The position numbers and the translations under genes are program-made. From Polaribacter haliotis (GTDB lineage Bacteria; Bacteroidota; Bacteroidia; Flavobacteriales; Flavobacteriaceae), in NCBI RefSeq assembly GCF_014784055.1, contig NZ_CP061813.1, forward strand, positions 3,736,627 through 3,800,626: DNA of 64,000 nucleotides, given 5' to 3'. The number at the start of each line of letters is the position of its first letter. The first letter of the stretch is position 1. Below the pieces are notes generated by a model. That model ran no database searches and was not told where the DNA came from. It worked only from the letters and a program-made list of their open reading frames with translations. Of the stretch, positions 17,407 through 26,713 are shown in pieces.

Positions 17407-20400
17407 ATGTTTTCAACAATATTTAAACAAGAACTAAAATACTGGTTTAATAAGCCATTACTTTATATTTTTATAGCTATATTTCTTTTAATATCATTTT
17501 TTATTGCATCTGCTTCTGCAGGAATTTTCGACAATATAAGTGGCACAATGGGTTCATCTAGAATTGTAAATTCACCCATACAAATTATTGGAATTTTTAA
17601 TGAACTGACAATTTTAATTCTTTTTTTATTTCCTGCGATAATTGGGGTTTCTATTTATAGAGATTTTAAAAGTGAAATGCATACCATTTTATTTTCATAT
17701 CCATTTACCAAAGCAAATTATTTGTTTGCAAAGTTTTTTAGCGGAGTTGTTGCGGTTTCTGCTATTGTATTGGTAATTGCCTTGGGACTTTTTATAGGCT
17801 TTCGTTTTCCAGGTACAAATTCAGATTTGATAGAAAGTTTTAGTTTTATTTCTTATATTAAAGCTTACTTAATATTTGTTTTACCTAATATTTTATTTTT
17901 TGGTGCAGTTGTTTTTGCAGTAGTTACATTTACTAGAAGTATTGGTGCAGGTTTTATTTCTGTAATAATTTTACTTTTTTTTGGTTTTGGAATAAGTAGT
18001 ATACTTTCCGAACCAGAACAAGTTAATTTGTTGGCAATTTTAGATCCTTTTGGATTTTCGGCTATAGATAAGTATACCAAATATTGGACGATGTCTGAAC
18101 AAAATGCATTACAAATACCAATTAAAGAATACATTATTTATAATAGATTGTTTTGGTTGGCAATAACATCTTTAGTGTTTGGTTTGGTGTATAAATATTT
18201 TAAATTTAATCAAAATGCCCTTACCATTTCCTTTAGAAAAACAAAAGGAGAACGCGTTACCAAAACAAATTTTAGTGGTGTCACTAAAATAGAGTTAACC
18301 AAAGTATCTTATAATTATTCTTTTCTTCAAAATTTAAAAACAACTTGGAAACTTTCTAATTTAGAGTTTAAATATATTTTTAAGAGTTTACCTTTTATCT
18401 GTATTTTAATTGTAGGTGTTTTGCTTTTAGTAGGTTCTTTATTTTTTGTAGGCGAAATTTTCGGCACCAAAACATTGCCTGTAACTTGGCAAATGTTGTC
18501 TGGTGGAAATACATTTACATTAATTATAAATTTATGTACATTTTTGTATTCTGGTATGTTGGTACAAAGAGCTAGAACAGCAAAAATTAATTATTTGGTA
18601 GATAGCACACCCATACCAAACTGGACGTTGCTTTTTTCTAAATTAATTGCGCTTTTAAAAATGCAATTAGTCTTATTATCTGTAATTATGGTTGCAGGTG
18701 TTTTGTTTCAAACTTATAAAGGTTTTTATGATTATGAAATAATGCATTATATAAAAGAATTATTTGGTTTAAAGTTCTTAAATTATGTTGTTTGGGCTTT
18801 ATTGTCCATCTTTATACAAACACTATTTAAAAACCAATATTTAGGCTTTTTTGTATTGCTAATTATATCTATTGCAATGCCATTATTAGGTTTAGTGGGT
18901 GTAGAGTTAGCAGTCTTTAAATACAATGAAGGTCCAGGTTTTAGTTATTCCGATATGAATGGTTATGGTTCTGGATTATCTAGATATTTATGGTACAAAG
19001 TCTATTGGGTTTTAGGAGGAACTGTACTTATTGTTTTAAGTGTTTTGATGTGGGTAAGAGGTTTACCAAATAATTTTGTAGAAAGAATTTATATTGCAAA
19101 AAAGAGATTTAAAGTGCCTCAGAAAATAGCATTCTTTACTTTTTTAATTACTTTTTTAAGTTTAGGATTTACAATTTGGAAAGCCACAAAATCAGATTCT
19201 AAAAATTCAGCTTCTAAACAAGCAGAATTGGACGCTGTTAAATGGGAAAAAACCTATAAGAAATACCAAAATTATAGGCAACCAAGAATTGTAGGTGTAA
19301 AAGCAGATGTTGCTATTTTTCCAAAGGAAAGAACATACAATGCATCTGTTGAATTTACAATGGTAAATAAAACAGACCAAGCTATAGATACTATTTTGTT
19401 AAATCATAATTCCTTAGAAAGTACTTTTGAGTTTAACAAACCAAATAATATAGTTTTAGAAGATACTGTGTTTCATTTCGATATATATCAACTTAAAAAT
19501 AAATTGCAGCCAGGTGATTCTTTACAACTTTCTGTAACTGTAAAAAGTAAAGAAAACACTACTTTTCAACAAAAATCTCCAATAAGAGAAAATGGAACTT
19601 TTATCAATAATTTTAGCATATTTCCATCTTTAGGATATTCTCCTGCAGGTGAGTTAAGAGATGATAAAACGCGAGAAAAATACGATTTACCAAAAAATAA
19701 TTTACGCCCACATCCATCAGATTCTACAGCTTTAGGAAACACTTATATTTCTAGAGATGCAGATTGGATAGATTTCGAAGCAACTGTTTCTACTTCTAAA
19801 GATCAAATTGCAATTGCACCAGGTTATTTGCAAAAAGAATGGACAGAAGGAAATCGTAGATATTTCAACTATAAAATGGACAGTAAAATTTTAAATTTTT
19901 ACGCATTTAATTCTGCCAGATATAAAGTTAAAAAAGAAATGTGGAATGGAATTAGTTTAGAAATCTATTACCATAAATCACATACCTATAACTTAGATAG
20001 AATGATGAAAGGGATAAAGGCTTCTTTAGAATATAACACGAAGAACTTTAGTCCTTATCAACACAAACAAGTAAGAATTATAGAATTCCCAAGAACAGGA
20101 GGAAGTTTTGCACAATCGTTTCCAAACACAATTCCGTTTTCGGAAGGTGTAGGTTTTATTGCAGATGTAGATGATACAAAAGATGGTGGTGTAGATTACC
20201 CGTTTGCAATTACTGTGCACGAATTAGCACATCAATGGTTTGCACATCAAGTAATTGGAGCAGATGTTTTAGGAGCAACATTAACATCTGAAAGTATGTC
20301 TGAGTATGTTTCTTTAAAAGTTATCGAGAAGAAACAAGGAAAAACCAAAATGCGAAAGTTTTTAAAAGATGCATTAGATGGTTATTTAACAGGACGAACT

Positions 20401-21060
20401 TTCGAGTCTAAAAGAGAAAAACCTTTAATGTATAACGATGGACAAGGGTATATCCATTACCAAAAGGGCTCTTTGGTTTTATATGCAATGAGCGATTATA
20501 TTGGTGAAGAAAATTTTAATGGAGCTATTAAAAAGTATGTGAATAAAGTAAAGTTTCAAGAACCACCTTATACAACCTCTATAGAAATGGTCGAATTTAT
20601 AAAGGAAGCAACACCAGATTCTTTAAAATACCTTATTAAAGATATGTTCGAAACAATTACACTTTATAAAAACAGAGTTGTAGATTTAAAATCTAAAGAA
20701 CTAGAAAATGGAAAATATCAGGTTGATATCGAGTTTGAAGTTTCTAAATATAGAAATAACGAGAAAGGAAAACGTTATTATAGCGATAACAAAAAAGATT
20801 CCATTTCTTACACTAAAGAAGGTTCTGAAAAACCTATTTATTCTGTTCCTTTAGCAGACTATATAGATATTGGTATTTTTACAGAAGAAGAAATCGATGG
20901 TAAAAAAGAAGAGAAGCAATTGTATTTTAAAAAGCATAAGATTACTCAAATAAATAATAAAATTACAATTATTGTAGATGAGAGGCCAATAGAAGTTGGT
21001 ATAGATCCTTACAATAAATTAATAGATACGAAATCTGACGATAATCGAAGGAAATTATAA
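17407..21060 (+). CDS. ABC-2 permease fused to M1-family aminopeptidase domain
   Basis: The 1217-residue protein has an N-terminal membrane part (about residues 1-585) with two ABC-2 permease-like halves of about six helices each, then a hydrophilic part (about 620-1217) of M1 gluzincin type. The zinc site HELAHQ starts at residue 938, and the third ligand is probably Glu 962 in TSESMSEY. This gives 19 residues between His 942 and the Glu instead of the classical 18. No GAMEN-type exopeptidase loop was recognised. The peptidase part should face the periplasm. The fusion is a known but uncharacterised Bacteroidota architecture; coupled peptide cleavage and transport is an inference. Confidence 0.9.
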   Translation: MFSTIFKQELKYWFNKPLLYIFIAIFLLISFFIASASAGIFDNISGTMGSSRIVNSPIQIIGIFNELTILILFLFPAIIGVSIYRDFKSEMHTILFSYPFTKANYLFAKFFSGVVAVSAIVLVIALGLFIGFRFPGTNSDLIESFSFISYIKAYLIFVLPNILFFGAVVFAVVTFTRSIGAGFISVIILLFFGFGISSILSEPEQVNLLAILDPFGFSAIDKYTKYWTMSEQNALQIPIKEYIIYNRLFWLAITSLVFGLVYKYFKFNQNALTISFRKTKGERVTKTNFSGVTKIELTKVSYNYSFLQNLKTTWKLSNLEFKYIFKSLPFICILIVGVLLLVGSLFFVGEIFGTKTLPVTWQMLSGGNTFTLIINLCTFLYSGMLVQRARTAKINYLVDSTPIPNWTLLFSKLIALLKMQLVLLSVIMVAGVLFQTYKGFYDYEIMHYIKELFGLKFLNYVVWALLSIFIQTLFKNQYLGFFVLLIISIAMPLLGLVGVELAVFKYNEGPGFSYSDMNGYGSGLSRYLWYKVYWVLGGTVLIVLSVLMWVRGLPNNFVERIYIAKKRFKVPQKIAFFTFLITFLSLGFTIWKATKSDSKNSASKQAELDAVKWEKTYKKYQNYRQPRIVGVKADVAIFPKERTYNASVEFTMVNKTDQAIDTILLNHNSLESTFEFNKPNNIVLEDTVFHFDIYQLKNKLQPGDSLQLSVTVKSKENTTFQQKSPIRENGTFINNFSIFPSLGYSPAGELRDDKTREKYDLPKNNLRPHPSDSTALGNTYISRDADWIDFEATVSTSKDQIAIAPGYLQKEWTEGNRRYFNYKMDSKILNFYAFNSARYKVKKEMWNGISLEIYYHKSHTYNLDRMMKGIKASLEYNTKNFSPYQHKQVRIIEFPRTGGSFAQSFPNTIPFSEGVGFIADVDDTKDGGVDYPFAITVHELAHQWFAHQVIGADVLGATLTSESMSEYVSLKVIEKKQGKTKMRKFLKDALDGYLTGRTFESKREKPLMYNDGQGYIHYQKGSLVLYAMSDYIGEENFNGAIKKYVNKVKFQEPPYTTSIEMVEFIKEATPDSLKYLIKDMFETITLYKNRVVDLKSKELENGKYQVDIEFEVSKYRNNEKGKRYYSDNKKDSISYTKEGSEKPIYSVPLADYIDIGIFTEEEIDGKKEEKQLYFKKHKITQINNKITIIVDERPIEVGIDPYNKLIDTKSDDNRRKL

Positions 21061-21065
21061 TAAAT

Positions 21066-21719
21066 ATGACAAAACAAATCAAAATAACAACTGCTTCTAT
21101 ACTTTTTTTAGCAGTTGTTATTTTTCATATATATGGGCTTTTAGAAAGTGAAACACTAGCGTTTTTTACAAAACCATTTTTAACGATAACTTTGGTTATC
21201 ATATATTTAGTATCCGTTAAAAAACCCAGTTTTTGGTATGTTTCTGCCTTGTTTTTTTCTTTTTGGGGTGATGTTTTTCTGCTTTTTAAAGAAGATTTTT
21301 TCTTATTTGGTTTAGCTTCTTTTCTATTTGCACATATCTTATATATTAAAATTTCTGCAGATTTTTTAAAGAAAATTAAACCTCATAAAATATTGTTAGT
21401 TTCGTTTCCATTTGTAATAATTTTCATTGGTTTATTATGGCTTTTAAAAGATGATTTAGGCGATTTTTTAATCCCAGTAATTGTTTACGGAATTACCATT
21501 TCTTCTTTTGGAGCAATAACGCTTCTAAATTATGTTGAAGAAAAAAGGACAGAAAACCTATGGCTATTTCTGGGGGCACTTATTTTTATAATATCAGATA
21601 GTGTATTGGCAATTAATAAGTTTTATGAGGCTAGAGAAATGTTTGAAGTTGTAATAATGGTAACTTATATTATTGCTCAATATTTAATTTGTAAAGCGTT
21701 AATAGCGAAAGATTCATAA
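21066..21719 (+). CDS. Lysoplasmalogenase-family (YhhN/TMEM86-like) membrane protein
   Basis: This 217-residue integral membrane protein has about eight hydrophobic segments. The SFWGDVFLLF segment and the late FIISDSVLAINKF segment, with intramembrane Asp residues, are hallmarks of the YhhN/TMEM86 family, whose characterised members hydrolyse the vinyl-ether bond of lysoplasmalogens. It starts 5 nt after the permease-peptidase gene and ends at a strong terminator, so it is the last gene of that operon. Whether this bacterium makes plasmalogens cannot be told here. Confidence 0.82.
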   Translation: MTKQIKITTASILFLAVVIFHIYGLLESETLAFFTKPFLTITLVIIYLVSVKKPSFWYVSALFFSFWGDVFLLFKEDFFLFGLASFLFAHILYIKISADFLKKIKPHKILLVSFPFVIIFIGLLWLLKDDLGDFLIPVIVYGITISSFGAITLLNYVEEKRTENLWLFLGALIFIISDSVLAINKFYEAREMFEVVIMVTYIIAQYLICKALIAKDS

Positions 21720-22057
21720 AGTATTAATTATAGAAAAGTATAAAATCAAAAAAAGCAACTACGTGAGTAGTTGCTTTTTTAGATAGGGGTAAACTTCTAT
21801 ATTTTTTAACTATTGTTGTTAGGGCAACTCAAGCAAAATTCTCTATTTACCAGTTAGGGGTTAATTGTGTTTTTGACGACTATATCTCTAACACTTTACA
21901 ATTATAGTAAAAAAAATGTTAAAAAATGAAATAATTTAAAAAAAAAATATATTTTTTTATGTTTAAATCGTTTTTAGTATCCTAATATAAATGTAGTTTA
22001 TAACCAAATACTGTTAGTAAAGAATGTCTATTTTTAGGTAGTAACTTTAAAGAAAGT
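21720..22057. other. 338-nt gap: terminator plus A+T-rich spacer
   Basis: This convergent gap holds the terminator at 21752-21777 and otherwise A+T-rich sequence with no open frame I can support. The heptamer TAGGGGT occurs at 21784-21790 and 21855-21861; no function is assigned to it. Confidence 0.5.
21752..21777. terminator. Intrinsic terminator of the ABC/M1/lysoplasmalogenase operon
   Basis: An 11-bp perfect stem AAAGCAACTAC / GTAGTTGCTTT with a GTGA loop is flanked by an A-run and a T-run, so it can work in both directions. Confidence 0.85.
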
Positions 22058-22450
22058 CTATTTGAAATTTTTACCAATCAAAGGAACGTTTTTCCTTTCT
22101 TTATAAAGTACTATTAAAGCTACAATAAGCGATAAACAAGCCGAACCAAATAATAAACCACCATCATTATTGTGAACGATGCCAAGTTTTGTTAAATGAG
22201 AAAAGATGGCTCCAGACATTAAACCAATAATCATGGTTGCTCCTAACCAAATAGTTTTCGGAATAAAGAAAACAATACAAGCAATTAATTCTAAAACACC
22301 AGTTCCAACTCTTAAATAAGCTTCATTTTCACCTGCTAATTTGGTAAATAAAGCGACACTTTCTTCTGCGCCTGAAAATTTATAATAAAGTGTTTGTAAT
22401 ATAATTATAGAGATAATTATTTTAAAAATGAAAATGATTTTTGTTGACAT
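22058..22450 (-). CDS. DoxX-family membrane protein
   Basis: This 130-residue protein has four transmembrane helices and typical DoxX features: a YYKFSGAEES-type stretch after helix 1 and the GVLELIACIVFFIP helix. DoxX-like proteins are small quinone-linked or redox-associated membrane proteins of poorly known role. It stands alone on the minus strand, divergent from the phytase-like lipoprotein gene, with 86 nt between starts. Confidence 0.8.
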   Translation of the reverse strand: MSTKIIFIFKIIISIIILQTLYYKFSGAEESVALFTKLAGENEAYLRVGTGVLELIACIVFFIPKTIWLGATMIIGLMSGAIFSHLTKLGIVHNNDGGLLFGSACLSLIVALIVLYKERKNVPLIGKNFK

Positions 22451-22513
22451 TTGGATTGATTTGTTTTTTTAGACGAATTATTTATTTTAAGCTTACTTGA
22501 TTTATAAAAAAAG

Positions 22514-22521
22514 TAACTTTG
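22514..22521 (+). promoter_or_regulatory. Candidate -7 element for the gene at 22537
   Basis: TAACTTTG matches TAnnTTTG and lies 15 nt upstream of the ATG, which implies a very short leader. The -33 element is unclear. Confidence 0.4.
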
Positions 22522-22536
22522 TAAAAAACTTCAAAA

Positions 22537-23619
22537 ATGAAAAACTTCATTTATTTTATTTTTTTCTGTATTGTTTTTTCTGCTTGCAAAAAAGATCCAC
22601 AAACGAAACTTCAATTTTTAGACGAATATATTTTACAAGATTCAACATTTATTAAAAACACATTAATTGGAGGATTATCTGGAATAGACAACGTAAATGG
22701 GTTTTATTATTTTGTTGTTGATGATGCCAAAAATCCAAGGTTTTTAAAAGCGAAAATTAGTATTGAAGAAAATAAAATTAAAGAAGTAGCTATTAAAGAT
22801 ATTGTTTTATTAAAAGATACAACTAGTACTTTTTATGCTGAAAATCATTTAGATTTAGAATCCATTTTTGTGGATGAAACTATAAATGAAGTCAATTTTG
22901 TAAGTGAAGGTTCTATAAAATATAAAAAAGCACCTTCAGTTTTTAAAACCGACTTGAATGGTAAGTTTCTTGAAAGTTTTTCACTTCCAAAAACGTTGGA
23001 AAATGAACAAAATATGCATCATAATGCAACTTTTGAAGCTTCCTCTAAAAGTTTTAATAGTAAAGGCTTTTGGGTAGCCATGGAAGGAGTTTTAAAATCG
23101 GATGGAGTGGAACCAACTTTTACCAAAACCAATTCTCCAATTAGAATTACTTATTTTGATAAAAAAACAAAAAAAGCGACAAAGCAATTTGCATATCAAT
23201 TAGAAAAGATAACAAAACCAGCCAAAGGAAACGTAAACTTAAATGGAGTTACTGCAATTTTAGAGTATAAGGAAAATTGCTTTTTTGTAGTTGAAAGGAC
23301 TTACCAAAATGGTTATGGAAGTTATGGAAATATCATTCGTATTTTCGATGCTAAAATTGAAGGAAATTCAACAAATACAATTGCCATAGACTCTTTAAAT
23401 AATACTACGTTTCATTCTCTCAAGAAAAGCCTATTGTTTAATTTTGAAGAAGTAAAAGACAAATTAACAGACGGAATAATAGATAATATAGAAGGCATTA
23501 CATTTGGATCAAAATTAAACAATGGAAATAATTCTCTAATTTTAATTTCCGACGATAATTTTCAATTGTATGGCAAACAGTTAAATCAATTTATTTTGTT
23601 AGAAATTACCAACAAATAA
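22537..23619 (+). CDS. Esterase-like phytase-family lipoprotein
   Basis: The 360-residue product has a lipoprotein signal (IFFCIVFSAC, Cys at residue 16) followed by a beta-propeller-like domain of the esterase-like-activity-of-phytase group. Characteristic pieces are LIGGLSGIDN at the N-terminal side, NHLDLESIFVDE, VVERTYQNGYGSYGN, and the closing DNIEGITFG with LILISDDNF. The family is often encoded near phosphate or transport genes, but here it stands alone before an unknown gene. True phytase activity is not established; a surface-attached phosphoesterase is the best guess. Confidence 0.8.
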   Translation: MKNFIYFIFFCIVFSACKKDPQTKLQFLDEYILQDSTFIKNTLIGGLSGIDNVNGFYYFVVDDAKNPRFLKAKISIEENKIKEVAIKDIVLLKDTTSTFYAENHLDLESIFVDETINEVNFVSEGSIKYKKAPSVFKTDLNGKFLESFSLPKTLENEQNMHHNATFEASSKSFNSKGFWVAMEGVLKSDGVEPTFTKTNSPIRITYFDKKTKKATKQFAYQLEKITKPAKGNVNLNGVTAILEYKENCFFVVERTYQNGYGSYGNIIRIFDAKIEGNSTNTIAIDSLNNTTFHSLKKSLLFNFEEVKDKLTDGIIDNIEGITFGSKLNNGNNSLILISDDNFQLYGKQLNQFILLEITNK

Positions 23620-23656
23620 TTCTTACTTTTACAATCTTTAGCATTTATATTTCCGA

Positions 23657-24172
23657 ATGATATTTAAAAAACTAAAACATAATATTCTTCAAAAAAAGTT
23701 CGACAAAGCTTTACAGAAATCTACAATTAATAGAGTGGTTTCTCAAAAGAAAATACAGTCTGTAGGTATTTTAACGTCAGAAGAAATTTTCTCTAAACTA
23801 GACATTTTGCCTATTGTTGAAGAGATTTTAGAAGTTAGAAATACGAAAATTTATAGTTTTAGACCCTTTAATAAGTTAGACGAATTTTCTTATAAGCATT
23901 TCTCTGAAAACGATATCAATTGGAAAGGAGAGTTTATTCAAGAAAATTTCGAGAGCTTTTTACAACAACCTTTCGACTTATTAATTTGTTATTTTAACAA
24001 ACCAAACTTGTATTTAGAAAGTGCTGTTTTACAGTCGAAAGCATCTTTTAATGTAGGTTTTTCGGGTGTGAATTCAAACTTATTTGAAATAGAAATTTCT
24101 GAGGATATTCTAAATGTAAACGAATTTACTTTAGAGTTAAAAAAATACCTTCAAATTATTAAAAAACTTTAA
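23657..24172 (+). CDS. DUF6913-like cytoplasmic protein of unknown function
   Basis: This 171-residue soluble protein starts 37 nt after the preceding gene and lies 101 nt before dapA. The pattern (SVGILTSEE, then LDLLICYFNKPNL-like and ASFNVGFSGVNSNLFEIEI) looks like a conserved Bacteroidota family I know as DUF6913, usually encoded beside dapA; the name is given with moderate certainty. No catalytic motif was recognised. Confidence 0.7.
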   Translation: MIFKKLKHNILQKKFDKALQKSTINRVVSQKKIQSVGILTSEEIFSKLDILPIVEEILEVRNTKIYSFRPFNKLDEFSYKHFSENDINWKGEFIQENFESFLQQPFDLLICYFNKPNLYLESAVLQSKASFNVGFSGVNSNLFEIEISEDILNVNEFTLELKKYLQIIKKL

Positions 24173-24248
24173 AATTAAACTTTAATTATAAAGTTGTTTA
24201 TTCTTTCTAAGAATTTATAAAAGTGTAAAATTATCAATCTTAAAAGTG

Positions 24249-24256
24249 TAATTTTG
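24249..24256 (+). promoter_or_regulatory. Candidate -7 element for dapA
   Basis: TAATTTTG matches TAnnTTTG, 17 nt upstream of the first ATG of dapA, again a short leader. Confidence 0.4.
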
Positions 24257-24273
24257 TACTTCTAAAAATAAAA

Positions 24274-25152
24274 ATGATGCAAGAGTTTATTGGAACAGGA
24301 GTTGCCTTAATTACACCTTTTAAAGAAGATTTAAGTGTAGATTTTGATGCACTTGTAAAGTTGGTGAATTTCAACATAGAAAATGGTACAGATTACTTAG
24401 TAATTAATGGTACAACTGGAGAAAGCGCTACCATTTCAAAGGAAGAAAGGAAACAAATTATAGACGTTATCGCAAAAGCAAATAACAAACGTTTGCCTTT
24501 GGTTTTAGGTATTGGAGGTAACAATACTTTAGAAGTTGTAAAAGATATAAAAAATACAGATTTATCAAATATCGATGGTATTTTATCAGTAGCACCTTAT
24601 TACAGTAAACCAACACAAGAAGGTTTTTATCAGCATTTTAAAGCGATTGCAGAAGCTACAGAAAAACCAATTATTTTATATAATGTTCCAGGTAGAACAG
24701 CGAAAAACATGGATGTTTCTACAACAATTCGTTTGGCAAAAGATTTTAAAAATGTAGTTGGAGTTAAAGAAGCAGGAAATAATACACAGCAATATTTAGA
24801 ATTATTACGTGATAAGCCAGCAGATTTTTTAATTATTTCTGGTGATGATGATCTAGCTTTAGGAGTAACTTTAGCAGGAGGTTCTGGAGTTATTTCTGTA
24901 ATTGGCCAAGCATTTCCAAAAGAATTTTCTACAATGATTAATTGTGGTTTAGAAGGAAAAAACAAAGAAGGTTATGCCATTCATTTTAAAATGATGGAAA
25001 TTATCGACTTAATTTTTGCTGAAAATAATCCTGCAGGAATTAAAGCTGTATTACAAGAACTAAACATTTCATCAGATTATGTTAGGCTTCCATTAGTTCC
25101 AGCAAGTGAAGAATTGCAGTCTAAAATAACGAAATTTGTAAATCAGTTTTAA
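24274..25152 (+). CDS. dapA: 4-hydroxy-tetrahydrodipicolinate synthase
   Basis: DapA condenses pyruvate with aspartate semialdehyde at the entry to lysine and meso-diaminopimelate synthesis. The 292-residue TIM barrel has the pyruvate-binding NGTTGES motif near residue 47, the catalytic Tyr in ILYNVPGRTAKN and the Schiff-base Lys in VVGVKEAGNN. Two ATG codons open the frame (MMQEF) and either may be used. It lies at the start of a conserved Bacteroidota neighbourhood running through bamD, rpoZ, coaBC and recN. Confidence 0.96.
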   Translation: MMQEFIGTGVALITPFKEDLSVDFDALVKLVNFNIENGTDYLVINGTTGESATISKEERKQIIDVIAKANNKRLPLVLGIGGNNTLEVVKDIKNTDLSNIDGILSVAPYYSKPTQEGFYQHFKAIAEATEKPIILYNVPGRTAKNMDVSTTIRLAKDFKNVVGVKEAGNNTQQYLELLRDKPADFLIISGDDDLALGVTLAGGSGVISVIGQAFPKEFSTMINCGLEGKNKEGYAIHFKMMEIIDLIFAENNPAGIKAVLQELNISSDYVRLPLVPASEELQSKITKFVNQF

Positions 25153-25521
25153 AATAAGACTGTATTTAATACTGAAATAAATTTTTTACTCAAAGTGAAA
25201 TCAATTATAACTTACAAAAGATAGATTTTTAATTGTTAAACACTATTGAAACTTCAAATTATATCACTAAAAATAGCGGAATAAGATTAACAAACTTTTA
25301 GGAACACTTTATTCATTTTTTTGTTGTTTTGTGATGATTATTGCACAATACAATTTACGGTGTAAAAAATCGTTTTATTTTCGAAATTAGTTTCTTAATG
25401 CAGTGTATTAAGTTTCCTTTGAAAGTGTTATCCTAAACTTGTTTTAGGAACTAAAAAAAAAGAATTATTTTAGAAAAAATAAATTCTTTTATTATCCATT
25501 ATTAATCACTAATTTTGCCCG
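25153..25521. other. 369-nt gap between dapA and bamD with local hairpins
   Basis: I found no supportable gene here. CTTAAT-7nt-ATTAAG forms a small hairpin around 25394-25412. TCCTAAA pairs with TTTAGGA around 25431-25447. An A/T-rich inverted repeat (AAAGAATT with AATTCTTT, about 25459-25492) lies just before bamD. The region could hold a small RNA or dapA's terminator, but nothing here proves it. Confidence 0.4.
25510..25517 (+). promoter_or_regulatory. Candidate -7 element directly before bamD
   Basis: TAATTTTG ends 4 nt before the bamD ATG. If used, the transcript would be leaderless or nearly so. No -33 TTTG is evident. Confidence 0.35.
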
Positions 25522-26382
25522 ATGCAAAAAATTAAAAATTTAGCGTGTTTATTTACACTTAGTTTACTACTGTTTTCTTGTGGTGAATATCAAAAAGTAT
25601 TAAATAAAGGTACTGCAGAAGAGCAGTATAAAATGGCCGTAAAAATGTACGAAAGTCAAAAATACGGTAAAGCATTGCGTTTATTCGAAAAAATAACACC
25701 AACTTATAGAGGAAAACCTCAAATGGAGCGTATTCAATTTATGGTTGCACAGTCTAATTATAACGAAAAAAATTATACGCTAGCAGGTTATTATTTCGAT
25801 CGTTTCACAAAAAACTATCCTAATAGTTCTAAGAAAGAAGAAGCCGCATTTTTGTCTGCAAATAGTTACAAGTTAGCTTCACCACGTTTTAGTTTAGATC
25901 CAACAGATACAAACAAAGCATTGGAATCTTACCAAAGTTTTATAAATACGTATCCAGATTCAGATAAGATAGAGGAAGCAAACAAAGATTATAAAGAACT
26001 ACGATATAAATTAGAAAAGAAATATTTCGAAATTGCAAAAACGTATTATAGAACTGCAGATTACGATGCAAGAAACTACAATGCTGCTATTCAAGCTTTT
26101 GATAATTTATTAGAAGATTATTTAGGAACAGAATTTAAAGAAGAAGCATTTTATTATCGTTTTAAAGCAGCAAACGATTTTGTTTTTAAAAGTACAGATA
26201 GAAGAAAAATTGAGCGTATTAAAGATGCTACAGATGCTTATGATAAGTTGGTAAGAAGTTTTCCTGAAACAACTTACCTAGAAGATGCTAACGATATGTT
26301 GGCCAAATTAAAACAAGAACAAGCAAGAATAGATGCTTTAATAGCAAATATGAAAAAAATAGAAAATATTCAAAAGAAATAA
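25522..26382 (+). CDS. bamD: Outer-membrane assembly lipoprotein BamD
   Basis: This 286-residue lipoprotein has a signal peptide ending in LLLFSC (Cys at residue 20), then tetratricopeptide-type helices (for example YKMAVKMYESQKYGKALRLF and NYTLAGYYFDRFTKNYP) across the rest of the chain. BamD is the periplasm-facing lipoprotein of the beta-barrel assembly machine. Its position immediately before rpoZ and coaBC is the standard Bacteroidota order and supports the call. A Lys-rich C-terminus ends the protein 10 nt before the next gene. Confidence 0.9.
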   Translation: MQKIKNLACLFTLSLLLFSCGEYQKVLNKGTAEEQYKMAVKMYESQKYGKALRLFEKITPTYRGKPQMERIQFMVAQSNYNEKNYTLAGYYFDRFTKNYPNSSKKEEAAFLSANSYKLASPRFSLDPTDTNKALESYQSFINTYPDSDKIEEANKDYKELRYKLEKKYFEIAKTYYRTADYDARNYNAAIQAFDNLLEDYLGTEFKEEAFYYRFKAANDFVFKSTDRRKIERIKDATDAYDKLVRSFPETTYLEDANDMLAKLKQEQARIDALIANMKKIENIQKK

Positions 26383-26392
26383 TAATTTAATT

Positions 26393-26713
26393 ATGGATTA
26401 TAAAGATACAAAAGCAGCCTTAACAACTATTACTTACGATAAGAATGAGTTGGAAGCGCAAACAGAAAATATTTACGAAGCTATCTCTATTATTGCAAAG
26501 AGAGCAGAGCAAGTAAATAATGATTTGAAAAAAGAATTGGTAGAGAAATTAGACGAATTCGCAACTTACAACGATAGTTTAGAAGAAGTATTTGAAAATA
26601 AAGAGCAAATAGAAGTTTCTAAATTTTACGAAAGATTACCAAAACCAACGGCAATTGCTGTTGAAGAATGGTTAAACGACAAAATTTACCATAGAACACC
26701 AGACGCACAATAA
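26393..26713 (+). CDS. rpoZ: RNA polymerase omega subunit (Bacteroidota type)
   Basis: The 106-residue protein matches the Bacteroidota omega-like subunit: an N-terminal MDYKDTKA, NIYEAISIIAKRAEQVN (the conserved helix that holds beta-prime) and a C-terminal part longer than in E. coli omega. It helps assemble RNA polymerase. Its stop codon shares one base with the coaBC start (TAATG), so translation of the two is coupled. Identification rests on both the helix and gene order. Confidence 0.85.
   Translation: MDYKDTKAALTTITYDKNELEAQTENIYEAISIIAKRAEQVNNDLKKELVEKLDEFATYNDSLEEVFENKEQIEVSKFYERLPKPTAIAVEEWLNDKIYHRTPDAQ

Noticed and set aside
21784..21861. TAGGGGT direct repeat as a regulator site
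   Set aside because: Only two copies 71 bp apart between convergent genes, where no promoter is expected.
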